From positions 62,001 through 126,000 of the forward strand of contig JAFXFM010000002.1 of NCBI GenBank assembly GCA_017520545.1: a stretch of 64,000 nucleotides of DNA. The letters run 5' to 3'. Source of the DNA: Alistipes sp. Lineage in GTDB: Bacteria > Bacteroidota > Bacteroidia > Bacteroidales > Rikenellaceae. The notes under the pieces were generated by a model. It was not told the DNA's origin. It made no database searches and worked only from the letters and a program-made list of their open reading frames with translations. Shown here in pieces: positions 41,216 through 49,607 of this stretch (positions are counted from its first letter, which is position 1; the number at the start of each line of letters is the position of its first letter). The position numbers and the translations under genes are program-made.

Positions 41216-41619
41216 AACGGAAAACGGAAAGCGGAACCGACGCACGAAGCAAGAGCAGAGGGTGCTTGCACACTATGCCTTGCAAGAAGGAGGAAAAGCC
41301 TGCGCAGCAGGGTTAAAGCGGAAAACTTTTCCAACAACAACTTCTACTAACGACCTCCGCAGGTTTGAGCAGACCGAGAGAGGCTGTTGCAATCGCAGAT
41401 TGTTGGGTTTGGCAGATGGCGACTGAAAATTTATTTTCAAAGTCGCTTATCTGCCAAAAACAACTATTTGCGACAGCAAACAACAGCCGAAAGCAGACAA
41501 GTCTGCCACACCGCCACAGGTTGAAAGGAAAGGGGCTTGTCATAGACAAAAAATAAGAGGGCGTTTCACAACGACCTCTTACCTCGGGGCTAAAAGACAA
41601 GCCCCTTTACTAACCCAAA
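41216..41619. repeat. Element A: structured intergenic repeat
   Basis: Non-coding element of about 400 bp. In order: heptamers (AACGGAA, AACGGAA, AGCGGAA), GGAAAACTTTTCCAAC, TCTACTAACG, GAGCAGACCGAGAG, a long hairpin 41382-41488, the palindrome GCAGACAAGTCTGC (41493-41506), and a 98-bp module 41522-41619. The hairpin pairs GGCTGTTG with CAACAGCC, GGCAGAT with ATCTGCC, GCGACT with AGTCGC and GAAAAT with ATTTTC. The module pairs AAGGGGCTTGTC with GACAAGCCCCTT outside and TAAGAGG with CCTCTTA inside. No ORF of note. Confidence 0.82.
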
Positions 41620-41666
41620 GGTTGTAAACAATTAAAGATACACTACTTAAAAATTGCAAGATAACA

Positions 41667-41698
41667 TTTGTTATTTAGTGAATAAATTGCTATATTTG
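41667..41698 (+). promoter_or_regulatory. Strong promoter of the ncRNA candidate
   Basis: TTTG at 41667-41670 and TATATTTG at 41691-41698, 20 bp apart; no start codon with a sensible ORF follows. Confidence 0.72.
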
Positions 41699-41702
41699 TA
41701 CT

Positions 41703-42000
41703 ACCATTGCGGAATACGCAGTGTTTTAGATGGTATTTAGGGCTGTCGTGGATTTTGTTAATCAGTTAATAATTTTGCCTATGAAGCATAGCGTATAGTT
41801 GATACGCACATTTTAGACATATTGGAAAAGCGTTTTAGCTTTATTCTATCACTTCGGAAGTTTGGCGACTAAAAAAGGTAGATGGGAATAATAGTTGAAA
41901 TGCTCGCACTATTCGATGCGGGCTTTTAGTTATTCATCTACCTGGGTTACGCCAAACACCTCGAAGTGGGAATATAACTAATTGTCCCGCGCTTTTTTTG
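41703..42000 (+). ncRNA. Candidate structured non-coding RNA, about 300 nt
   Basis: Between a consensus promoter and a terminator-like end lies a stretch without ORFs and with many hairpins. First: TACCAT/ATGGTA enclosing TGCG/CGCA (41702-41735). Middle: GCGTAT/ATACGC. Main arm: TATTC/GAATA, CACTTCG (41850-41856)/CGAAGTG (41962-41968), GTTTGGCG (41860-41867)/CGCCAAAC (41950-41957), GGTAGATG (41877-41884)/CATCTACC (41935-41942), AATAA/TTATT, and apical GCTCGCA (41902-41908)/TGCGGGC (41917-41923). An alternative 3' hairpin GTGGGA/TCCCGC is followed by GCTTTTTTTG. The long interrupted rod recalls 6S RNA, but I cannot name the family. Bases 42001-42287 are AT-rich spacer before the next gene. Confidence 0.62.
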
Positions 42001-42287
42001 TGCGTATCTAAAAGTATTAATTGGACAACGGAGTAACCGAAAATCCGTAAGAGAGTAGGATTTTTTTTAGTGAGAAGTTAGTAAAATGAAGAAGGTTTTA
42101 ATTATCTACATTGTTAAATTCAGTATTTCAGCAGATTATAACGAATAACTATAAAAAAACGATTTGTAAATGCTTGTAATTCAAACGTCTGCAAATCGGT
42201 TCTTTGGCAGAATTGTGTTGAAAATAATTAGTCCAAACTTGCTTTAATTTAAACTTTTTACTATTTCTTTGCAAAAAACATACGCGT

Positions 42288-43820
42288 ATGAAAAAGATTA
42301 TTCTGGCCGTACTGGCTCTTTCAGCAGTACTTGTATCTTCCTGCTACAAAGACGGTGAAAGCGGATCCAATGCCTCCGTCAAATTCCGCAAAGCAAACAT
42401 TTCAGGAGCTCGAATGCTGGCTCTTGCCTCCAGTACCGGTGCCGCTACCAGGGCTGAAGGCGACATTACCGTCGGCCCCAAAGCCCTTTACACCGTGTCT
42501 GAAGATGGCTCCATGGTTGAAGTTAGCTATAATGTAGATGTAGAGGGAGCCGATGGAGAAGTAGCCGAAACCATCCGGGCGAACCTCATCATTTCTCCGG
42601 GCTTTGTGTTTCCTGTGGACGATGGATGGCTGTGGCTTGCCAACTGCCATTATGATGTTAAAGGCGGATGGAACAATTATCCTACGGACGGCAACAAGTC
42701 CGCGCGTAACGCCTTGTCCAAAATAATAAATGAATTCAGCGCCAAGTACCACGACCGTCACGGCGCCCATTACCTCATCCGCAAGAGCGACGGCGCCCTC
42801 TTCGAATGGACGCTGGAGGCCGGAGCTCCGGACGGGATGGACGACGGCTTCAAGCAGCCCACCTTCCTTAACGGCTGGTTCCACCAGCTGGGAAAGGACC
42901 TGTTTGTGAGGACCGGCGGCTGGAATTATGAAGGCATAAACGGAGGCCTTCCGTCACTTATCCGTCTGCAGGACAATGGCAACACGCTGGATGCGGTAAA
43001 CGTGCTGGGGGACAATATCTCCTGCTGGAAACTCTATCCTGCCGGAGGCTCTTGCCTGGGTGGGACTTTCGGTTATCCCGGAGCAATGGGAGGAATGCAT
43101 GGAATCATCGCCCCTCCTTCCTTCGAACCCGTGCTTCTCCAGGTGGAAGGGAGCAAAGAGTCTTTCCTCCTTTCCGTAGGCGGAAAGCTGTATTATGCAA
43201 ACACTTATCAGAAAGAAATCCAGGAGGGAGACGGCAAGGAGGGGTCTTGGACAAGGACCGAAGACTACACGGACTTCTACAATCTCACCGTTTCCGGAAG
43301 TTCAGTCTCACTTGGAAACCTCATCTGCACATTTAACGAGAGAATGGACCCGGGACAGGTTTATATCTCCACGACAGAAAAACTGACCTGGTGGGGAGGC
43401 AATGGATATGACGGGGCTATAATCCATATTTTCGATCCCAAGGCCGGAACCATTTCTTCAAGGGCGCTGCCGGAGCACTATCCCGGCAATGAGGGCGAAT
43501 ATGTAAATGGAGTTGCTTATGCCATCGACGGCACAGCCGGCTACTGGGAGTGCGACCTTTCCAAGGATGCGGCCGAATACGTGACGCTCGACTGGAGCAG
43601 CGCGGCGGAATATCAAAGCAAGATCGTGCCCGGGACCCTCCGTATGGAACGTTTCGAGGCGGCATCACTTACCCTTCAGTTCGTGGCCTATATGACCAAC
43701 GGCACGGAACTGAATTTCTATACCTCCGTGGTGGGCGCCGACCGCGGCAGGATCAAGACCTACGTCGGCAGCGACGGCAATGCAGGCATGGTGGTCACTA
43801 CTATGGTAAGACTGAACTAA
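42288..43820 (+). CDS. Lipoprotein of unknown function with foreign codon use
   Basis: A 510-residue lipoprotein (signal peptide to VSSC). The body has repeated W/Y/G-rich strands (DGWLWLANCHYDVKG, FVRTGGWNYEG, YYANTYQKEIQ, TTEKLTWWGG) about 50-60 residues apart, which suggests a beta propeller of the quinoprotein-like kind; this is an inference. Codon choice differs from all neighbours: GAA is used freely where neighbours use GAG, with many TCC, CCG, AGG and GGA codons and a higher GC content. It is flanked by AT-rich spacers inside the element A-element B interval. Signs of horizontal origin are strong; the function is unknown. Confidence 0.7.
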   Translation: MKKIILAVLALSAVLVSSCYKDGESGSNASVKFRKANISGARMLALASSTGAATRAEGDITVGPKALYTVSEDGSMVEVSYNVDVEGADGEVAETIRANLIISPGFVFPVDDGWLWLANCHYDVKGGWNNYPTDGNKSARNALSKIINEFSAKYHDRHGAHYLIRKSDGALFEWTLEAGAPDGMDDGFKQPTFLNGWFHQLGKDLFVRTGGWNYEGINGGLPSLIRLQDNGNTLDAVNVLGDNISCWKLYPAGGSCLGGTFGYPGAMGGMHGIIAPPSFEPVLLQVEGSKESFLLSVGGKLYYANTYQKEIQEGDGKEGSWTRTEDYTDFYNLTVSGSSVSLGNLICTFNERMDPGQVYISTTEKLTWWGGNGYDGAIIHIFDPKAGTISSRALPEHYPGNEGEYVNGVAYAIDGTAGYWECDLSKDAAEYVTLDWSSAAEYQSKIVPGTLRMERFEAASLTLQFVAYMTNGTELNFYTSVVGADRGRIKTYVGSDGNAGMVVTTMVRLN

Positions 43821-44216
43821 AGCAATCTTCATAGCACTTTCGCATATGAAAAAACGATTAATATATCACAGGTGTGCAATAAAATCACTTACCATAATAT
43901 AATAGCGTGTACAAAGTTAAATAATTTAACTAAATTCTCAAAGAGTTCTAAATAAATTCTCATTGTGCGAATAATTGTTTTGAAAATTCATATAAATTAT
44001 TGTGAGTTAATAACTGAGATTTAAAAACTCTGAATTTTAGTGTATAGCTGTGATATATTAATCAATTTTTCTCTTATGGAAAAAGGGCATATAACGCATA
44101 ATTAGCTAGCTTTATATATTCAATTAGTATTTTCCAGTTAATTAGGCGGCAGTCTCACGACTGTCGCCTACCTCAGGACTCATTGCAAGCAATAAATAAG
44201 AATGAACACCTATTTC
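43821..44216. other. AT-rich spacer after the foreign lipoprotein
   Basis: No ORF, tRNA or promoter that I can support. One hairpin, AGGCGGCAGTC/GACTGTCGCCT with loop TCAC (44144-44169), lacks a T run. The same TCAC loop recurs in the 40045-40060 terminator and in element A. Confidence 0.5.
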
Positions 44217-44580
44217 CTTTACTAACGACCGCAGGAGCGAGACCAACGGAAAACGGAAAGCGGAAAACGGAAAACTTTCCCAACCACCCCTCTACTAACG
44301 GCGGCAGAAGCCGAGAGCAGACCAAGAGGAGGGGCGGTGGTGCAAGACCGAAGGTCTGATGTGAAGAGATGATGCTGACGAGGAAATTTATTTACTTGGC
44401 AGTATCGGCTCTTTGCATCGTAATTGCAAAGCAATGCACCACCGACACACCACGCAGACAAGTCTGCCGAGGCGCAACAAGCTGAAAGGAAAGGGGCTTG
44501 TCATAGACAAAAAATAAGAGGGCGTTTCCCAACGACCTCTTACCTCGGGGCTAAAAGACAAGCCCCTTTACTAACCCAAA
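44217..44580. repeat. Element B: structured intergenic repeat, sister of element A
   Basis: Same order as element A: four heptamers (44245-44272), GGAAAACTTTCCCAAC, TCTACTAACG, GAGCAGACCAAGAG, long hairpin 44335-44444, GCAGACAAGTCTGC (44454-44467), then the 98-bp module 44483-44580, which differs from A at one base. The hairpin has a different sequence: CGGTGGTGC/GCACCACCG, GATGTGAAGAG/CTCTTTGCATC, GATGCTG/CAGTATC and CGAG/CTTG, with an AT-rich apex (AAATTTATTT) as in A. It begins with CTTTACTAACGACC, which resembles the end of the module. Confidence 0.82.
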
Positions 44581-44872
44581 CTTAAATAAATGAAGAAACC
44601 TCACTGCGGCGTGCAGTTTTCACCGCAGCTGTTAGATTGTTGTGCAATCTTTGTACCACAAACGCAGGTGGCAGTGTGGAAATTGTGCGAAAAGACCAAA
44701 ATTTTGACCTTCGCACCCAAATTGAACATCTCGTGCGAGATTTTTGCCAATTGTGTGCCAAACCGAACGAACTGCGACTGTCAGACAAGTCGGATACATT
44801 GGGCGTAAATGCAATGCAACCCCGAAAACGTAGTGTTTCCGAGGTCGCAGATTGTCGACTATACCGATAAGA
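44581..44872. other. Hairpin-rich non-coding stretch
   Basis: Between element B and the end of the SH3 gene. Short ORFs here look accidental. Visible hairpins are AGATTG/CAATCT (near 44635-44651), GTGCGAA/TTCGCAC (44686-44717) with an AAAATTTT apex, and ATCTCG/CGAGAT (near 44731). It may be a decayed relative of elements A and B, but the 98-bp module is missing. Confidence 0.4.
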
Positions 44873-45643
44873 TTATTTAAGTTTTACAAGCTTGTTAACC
44901 TTCTTCTTCTCCGCAGCAAAATATGCTTCGGACAAACTGAGATGGTCGTCTGGGATGTAGTATTTAACACCGTCCCATTCTTGAAGCTCCTGTTTCTCGT
45001 AATTGCCAATCATCTTACTCTTTACAGGAAGTCGCACTTCGGCTCCTACGTGCGATCCCACAAAACGGTTATCCCGCTCTATCACATACTTAGTGGTGAA
45101 GATAATGTCCATACCCTCGAATCTCCATGTACCATAGTAAAGATCAATCTCGGTGTCACTGCTACCCATAGGCATACGCCATTTTGCAAACTTACCATTG
45201 CTAAATACGAGATATATCCCCCACGGACAGTCTTTACCAAGATAAACGCCTTGAATACCATTGCCGTCAATACCGAGATATACCGGTTTCCAAGGGGTGT
45301 AGCCCACAACAGAGTTGTTAACATAGCCTATGCCGTTCTGCCACTTAACCTTTGTCCAATTACCCTGAACGCCCAACTGAACGAGGTAATCCGGACCATT
45401 CTTAAGCTTGCCAAGAATTGCCGACTTTGCGCTAGGCTGTGCGCGAACATTCACAAAGCCATCGTAGGCGTTAGCGTAGATACGCACCTCCTTTGGTGCG
45501 GGTGCTGGGGTCTCAGCTACCTCTTGCTGCTCCTTCGGGGTGCTGTCGCTGATAAACTTCTCTTTCAATCCGCCCAACAAGTCGCACGACGAGAGCGACA
45601 ACGCGAGCGTAAAAATAGACAATGCAAGAACTAATTTCTTCAT
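44873..45643 (-). CDS. SH3-domain lipoprotein (paralogue 2)
   Basis: A 256-residue lipoprotein with lipobox LSSC. Residues about 52-118 form the SH3 domain (EVRIYANAYDGFVNVRAQPSAKSAILGKLKNG), which begins with the same phrase as its two paralogues. A C-terminal beta domain contains YYGTWRFEGMDIIFTTKYV, also shared. It lies directly downstream of paralogue 3 with a 9-bp gap, so the two form a tandem duplicated operon. The domain suggests contact with peptidoglycan; no catalytic residues are evident. Confidence 0.78.
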   Translation of the reverse strand: MKKLVLALSIFTLALSLSSCDLLGGLKEKFISDSTPKEQQEVAETPAPAPKEVRIYANAYDGFVNVRAQPSAKSAILGKLKNGPDYLVQLGVQGNWTKVKWQNGIGYVNNSVVGYTPWKPVYLGIDGNGIQGVYLGKDCPWGIYLVFSNGKFAKWRMPMGSSDTEIDLYYGTWRFEGMDIIFTTKYVIERDNRFVGSHVGAEVRLPVKSKMIGNYEKQELQEWDGVKYYIPDDHLSLSEAYFAAEKKKVNKLVKLK

Positions 45644-45652
45644 ATTCTGGTA

Positions 45653-46381
45653 TTATTTAAGTTTTACGTACTTGTTTGCCTCCTTCTTAAACATACGATA
45701 ATACTCCTTATAGGTCGAGCCACAAACAAGAACCTCATTAAGATTCCAAATACGCGTACCTACACCAATAGACTTCCACTTGGTATTAACGCCATATCGC
45801 ACCTCTTTACCAACGCGATAGCTGCCCCAGCTTCTTCCGCTTTCGGTTACATACTTTGTCTTGAGAACAATCTCTGTACCCTCAAACTTCCAAGTACCGT
45901 ACTCCAAATCAATATAACCGTACTCACTACCGCTGACAGTAGCATACTTACCATTATTGAAAATGAGGAGCGTAGTACAATCGCCATCGAAGAAGTAGCA
46001 ACCCGCTATTTCATCGGCAGATACATCAATATATACCGGTTTCCAAGGGTTTTTGCCAACCACACTCTTATTTACAAATCCGGTCATTCCGTGCCACTTA
46101 ACTGCAATCCAATTGCCCTCGGCACCCACCTGCACAAGATAGTCTTCGCCGTTGCGGAGTTTGCCGAGAACTGTCGATTTTGTAGTTGGGGCATCGCGCA
46201 CATTTACAAAGCCATCATAGGCATTCGAGTAGATGCGTACCTCGTGTGGTTTGTAAGCAGGCTGCTCCTCACGGTGCGACTTTTTGCCGAAGAACCAATC
46301 GCTCAAATCCTCCAACATTGTACACGATGTTACCGACAACGACACGGCAACAAGCAACAAAATAGTTGAGAATTTCTTCAT
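45653..46381 (-). CDS. SH3-domain lipoprotein (paralogue 3)
   Basis: A 242-residue lipoprotein with lipobox VTSC. SH3 domain at about residues 46-112 (EVRIYSNAYDGFVNVRDAPTTKSTVLGKLRNG), followed by the shared beta domain YGTWKFEGTEIVLKTKYVT and a short C-terminal helix. It shares its last residues (NKYVKLK versus NKLVKLK) with paralogue 2, so the duplication covers the whole gene. It is the first gene of the pair. Confidence 0.78.
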   Translation of the reverse strand: MKKFSTILLLVAVSLSVTSCTMLEDLSDWFFGKKSHREEQPAYKPHEVRIYSNAYDGFVNVRDAPTTKSTVLGKLRNGEDYLVQVGAEGNWIAVKWHGMTGFVNKSVVGKNPWKPVYIDVSADEIAGCYFFDGDCTTLLIFNNGKYATVSGSEYGYIDLEYGTWKFEGTEIVLKTKYVTESGRSWGSYRVGKEVRYGVNTKWKSIGVGTRIWNLNEVLVCGSTYKEYYRMFKKEANKYVKLK

Positions 46382-46523
46382 ACTTATAAATTTTTAATGA
46401 GTTTTAGTTATTTACCGATTGCAAATATCTGTTTTTTTTGAAATACCCTCACCTAAAAACAGATAAATTTTATAGCAAGGCCCGTCATATCAGCGAAATT
46501 TATGCGGTTATAAGCAAATAGTA

Positions 46524-46555
46524 TTTGCACGATATTGAAAAAATATCTATCTTCG
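46524..46555 (+). promoter_or_regulatory. Promoter of rubrerythrin
   Basis: TTTG at 46524-46527 and TATCTTCG at 46548-46555, 20 bp apart, with a 43-nt leader to the start codon. The 77 bp around it recur at 41134-41210. Confidence 0.65.
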
Positions 46556-46598
46556 CAGTAGCAAACAGAAAACTAACAATTAAAATACAACACAGACT

Positions 46599-47135
46599 AT
46601 GAAAAATTTGAAGGGCTCGAAGACCGAGCAGAATTTGTGGACAGCATTTGCAGGTGAGTCGCAGGCTCGCAACAAGTACACCTACTTTGCATCGAAGGCA
46701 AAGAAGGATGGTTATGTGCAGATTGCGAAGTTGTTTGAGGAGACCGCAAACAACGAGAAGGAGCACGCGAAGATTTGGTTTAAGTTGCTCGGTGGCATCG
46801 GCGATACAGCAGAGAACTTGAAGCACGCAGCAGAGGGCGAGAACTACGAGTGGACCAATATGTATGCAACCTTTGCGAAGGAGGCTCGCGAGGAGGGCTT
46901 CGACCACATCGCAAACCTCTTTGAGGGCGTAGCAAAGATCGAGAAGGAGCACGAGGAGCGTTACCTCAAATTGTTGGAGAACGTTGAGGGCGGCTTGGTA
47001 TTCTCGCGCGAGGGCGATATGATTTGGCAGTGCTCGAACTGCGGCCACATCGTTATTGGCAAGCAGGCGCCTGAGGTTTGCCCTGTATGTGCTCACCCAC
47101 AGGCTTACTTCGAAATCAAGGCCGAGAACTATTAA
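46599..47135 (+). CDS. rbr: Rubrerythrin
   Basis: Cytoplasmic NADH-linked peroxidase that protects anaerobes from hydrogen peroxide. The 178-residue protein has the ferritin-like four-helix part with di-iron ligands in [18 protein letters not shown] and EKEHEERY, and a C-terminal rubredoxin-type domain with CSNC and CPVC. Codon use is strongly biased, as in highly expressed genes. It is monocistronic with its own promoter and terminator. Confidence 0.96.
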   Translation: MKNLKGSKTEQNLWTAFAGESQARNKYTYFASKAKKDGYVQIAKLFEETANNEKEHAKIWFKLLGGIGDTAENLKHAAEGENYEWTNMYATFAKEAREEGFDHIANLFEGVAKIEKEHEERYLKLLENVEGGLVFSREGDMIWQCSNCGHIVIGKQAPEVCPVCAHPQAYFEIKAENY

Positions 47136-47176
47136 TAGTTACTCACCGAGGACAATCGAGGGTTGCTCGACAACAG

Positions 47177-47211
47177 ACCACCGCCAAGTCGCTTGCGCGG
47201 TGGTTTTATTT
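47177..47211 (+). terminator. Terminator of rubrerythrin
   Basis: ACCACCGC (47177-47184) / GCGGTGGT (47197-47204) followed by TTTATTTT. Confidence 0.85.
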
Positions 47212-47303
47212 TCCCTTTTTGTCGCTTTGTAAAATGAATTTTACAAAATCACCTCTATTGGGTATTGGTATATAGAAAAATTTGTAGTTACTTTGCACGT
47301 GCA

Positions 47304-49601
47304 ATGAACATTCGTGCGAGGAAATATCTGCTTTTGTGGCTTTTGGTTGCGTTTTCGGGGGTGGCATACGCCTTCGGAAATGAGAACGAACACACCCTCG
47401 ACACCCTCATTGCGGTGGACAAGGTGCAGATAACCGCCATAAAGCAGGGCTCGGAGCTGCGTCGCGAGGCGGTTTCGGCGTCGATACTCACAGGTCGCAC
47501 CCTTACGATGCGGGGCGTGTCGGCGGTGAAGGATGTGATGACCGATATTCCAAACCTCTTTATGCCCGACTATGGCTCACGTACCACCTCGTCAATCTAT
47601 GTGCGAGGAATGGGCACACGCATAGACCAACCCGTAGTGGGAATGACCGTCGATAATGTGCCATTGGCGGATAAAAATCTCTACGATACCGAGTTGCAAG
47701 ATATCGAACGCATTGAGTTTCTGCGAGGTCCGCAGGCTACGCTTTATGGTCGCAATACAATGGCGGGCGTGATAAATGTCTATACACTTTCGCCCCTGAC
47801 CTATCAGGGGGTGCGCCTTCGCGCCGACTATGGCTCGCGCAACTCTTTTCGAGTGTCGGCATCGTCGTACAACCGCTTTAAGGAGAAGTTTGGCTTCTCG
47901 GTGTCGGCGCAGTATGCCCGCCACGACGGATATTGGCGCAACTCCTACGACAACTCTCTCTGCGACAAGGAGAATAGCGGAAATTTCCGTACAAAGTTTC
48001 AATATCGTAGTGGAGCGTTGAGCATCGACAACACCCTCGCCTTTTCGATAGTTGAGCAGGGTGGTTACCCCTACGAATATATCGGCAGCCCCAACCCAGC
48101 GAAGCATCGTGAAGAGTTAGTGGGCAAAATCTGCTACAACGAGCCTTGCACCTACGGTCGTGTGGCGGCAAGTGATGGTTTGAGCGTGCGTTACGACTTC
48201 GAGAAGTTCACGTTGGCGAGCGTTACTTCGTATCAATATATGAACGATAAGATGCACATCGACAACGACTTCCTGCCCGAGTACTACTTCACACTCGAAC
48301 AGCGCAAGCAGCAGCACCACGTAGCCGAAGACTTTATTTTGCGCTCGAAGTCGGAGGGTAAATATCGCTGGTTAGCGGGTGTATATGGTTTCTTCGAGAG
48401 CGAGAATATGCAGGCTCCGGTAGCATTCGGACCTACGGGCATCGAGAAGATGATTCTCGACAACATTAACGCCTACACCCCATACGACGGCATATATCGC
48501 TGGGGTGATGCCGATGGTAATGGTGCGGACGAACTCCTGCTCGACAGCCGTTTCACTACCCACAACAGTGGCATTGCGGCATACCATCGCAGCGACCTTC
48601 ACTTGGGACGTTGGCACCTCTCGTTGGGGTTGCGATTGGATTACGAGAGGATTAAAATGCTCTACAACACTTCGACACAAACCCACTACACCGCAATTCC
48701 GAGCGACCCAACCAAGCAGCCGACAACCGTTGCAGTGGATATCAATGATAGCGACCTCCTCGCTCGCGGATTTTTCGAGTTTCTACCATCGTTTTCTGCC
48801 TCGGTAAACCTCGATTCGGCTGGACGAAATATGCTCTACCTCTCCGCCTCGAAGGGCTACAAGGCGGGTGGTTTCAATACGCAGATGTTCTCCGAGGTGC
48901 TGCAACGCCGCCTAAAAAAGCAGATGGGTCTATCGCAGGAGATTGATGTGGACAAGTTGTGCGCCTACGACCCCGAACATAGTTACAACTTGGAGTTGGG
49001 CGGACACTTCGGCACAAAAAACGGAGTTTTTACGGCAGATGCTTCGGTGTTCTATATCGAGTGTGTAAATCAACAACTTACAATTTTCCCGGACGAAAAC
49101 AGCACGGGGCGAATGATGACAAATGCGGGACGCACACGCTCCTTCGGTGCCGAGATTTCGGCTACGGCACGCTTGGCAAAAACCTTGGTTTTGAGTGGTT
49201 CGTATGGTTATACAAATGCCAAATTCAAGAAATTTGTATCGGGTGGCGTGAATTATGCAGGCAATTTTATACCATATGCTCCAAAAAATTCGTTATCTTT
49301 GCGCTTGCAGCAGACCGTTCCGTTTCGTTCGAATTGGATAGACCGTATGGTTTTGGGCGTGGGAGTTACGGGCGCAGGACGCATCTATTGGAACGAGGCG
49401 AACGACCTATCGCAACCATTCTACGCTCTGTTGGAGGCGTCGGTGCGCTTCGAGGGCGAGAAGTGGGCGGTTGATTTCTGGTGCAAGAATGCTACAAATA
49501 CGAAGTATGATGTATTCTACTTCGAGTCGATGGGAAACCGCTTTTTGCAGCGTGGACGACCCTTGACAGGAGGATTGAGAGTGATGATAAATATACTATA
49601 A
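47304..49601 (+). CDS. TonB-dependent outer-membrane receptor
   Basis: Outer-membrane importer of 765 residues. The ATG at 47304 gives a signal peptide (MNIRARKYLLLWLLVAFSG); the longer frame from 47265 would run through the promoter (TTACTTTG at 47289-47296). The plug domain is clear: IPNLFMPDYGSRTTSSIYVRG, RIEFLRGPQATLYGRNTMAGVIN. The barrel ends RGRPLTGGLRVMINIL. It lacks the N-terminal CarboxypepD_reg domain of SusC proteins, so it is a classical siderophore/vitamin-type receptor. A small lipoprotein gene follows after 6 bp. Substrate unknown. Confidence 0.92.
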   Translation: MNIRARKYLLLWLLVAFSGVAYAFGNENEHTLDTLIAVDKVQITAIKQGSELRREAVSASILTGRTLTMRGVSAVKDVMTDIPNLFMPDYGSRTTSSIYVRGMGTRIDQPVVGMTVDNVPLADKNLYDTELQDIERIEFLRGPQATLYGRNTMAGVINVYTLSPLTYQGVRLRADYGSRNSFRVSASSYNRFKEKFGFSVSAQYARHDGYWRNSYDNSLCDKENSGNFRTKFQYRSGALSIDNTLAFSIVEQGGYPYEYIGSPNPAKHREELVGKICYNEPCTYGRVAASDGLSVRYDFEKFTLASVTSYQYMNDKMHIDNDFLPEYYFTLEQRKQQHHVAEDFILRSKSEGKYRWLAGVYGFFESENMQAPVAFGPTGIEKMILDNINAYTPYDGIYRWGDADGNGADELLLDSRFTTHNSGIAAYHRSDLHLGRWHLSLGLRLDYERIKMLYNTSTQTHYTAIPSDPTKQPTTVAVDINDSDLLARGFFEFLPSFSASVNLDSAGRNMLYLSASKGYKAGGFNTQMFSEVLQRRLKKQMGLSQEIDVDKLCAYDPEHSYNLELGGHFGTKNGVFTADASVFYIECVNQQLTIFPDENSTGRMMTNAGRTRSFGAEISATARLAKTLVLSGSYGYTNAKFKKFVSGGVNYAGNFIPYAPKNSLSLRLQQTVPFRSNWIDRMVLGVGVTGAGRIYWNEANDLSQPFYALLEASVRFEGEKWAVDFWCKNATNTKYDVFYFESMGNRFLQRGRPLTGGLRVMINIL

Positions 49602-49607
49602 AAGATT

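Noticed and set aside
41703-42000. RNase P RNA, SRP RNA or tmRNA
   Set aside because: The conserved GAGGAAAGTC of RNase P, the SRP domain IV core and the tmRNA alanine acceptor end are all absent.
42086-42148. 20-codon ORF MKKVLIIYIV... before the foreign lipoprotein
   Set aside because: Too short to support and without a promoter. It may be a broken signal-peptide remnant, but nothing proves it.
41216-44580. Retron or integron at elements A and B
   Set aside because: Variable hairpins suggested retron msd or attC sites, but no reverse transcriptase or integron integrase lies in the window, the elements (about 400 bp) are much longer than attC sites, and no GTTRRRY/RYYYAAC core pair is clear.
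44590-44870. Short ORFs of 68-77 codons after element B
   Set aside because: They overlap each other on both strands within hairpin-rich DNA and share no features with proteins.
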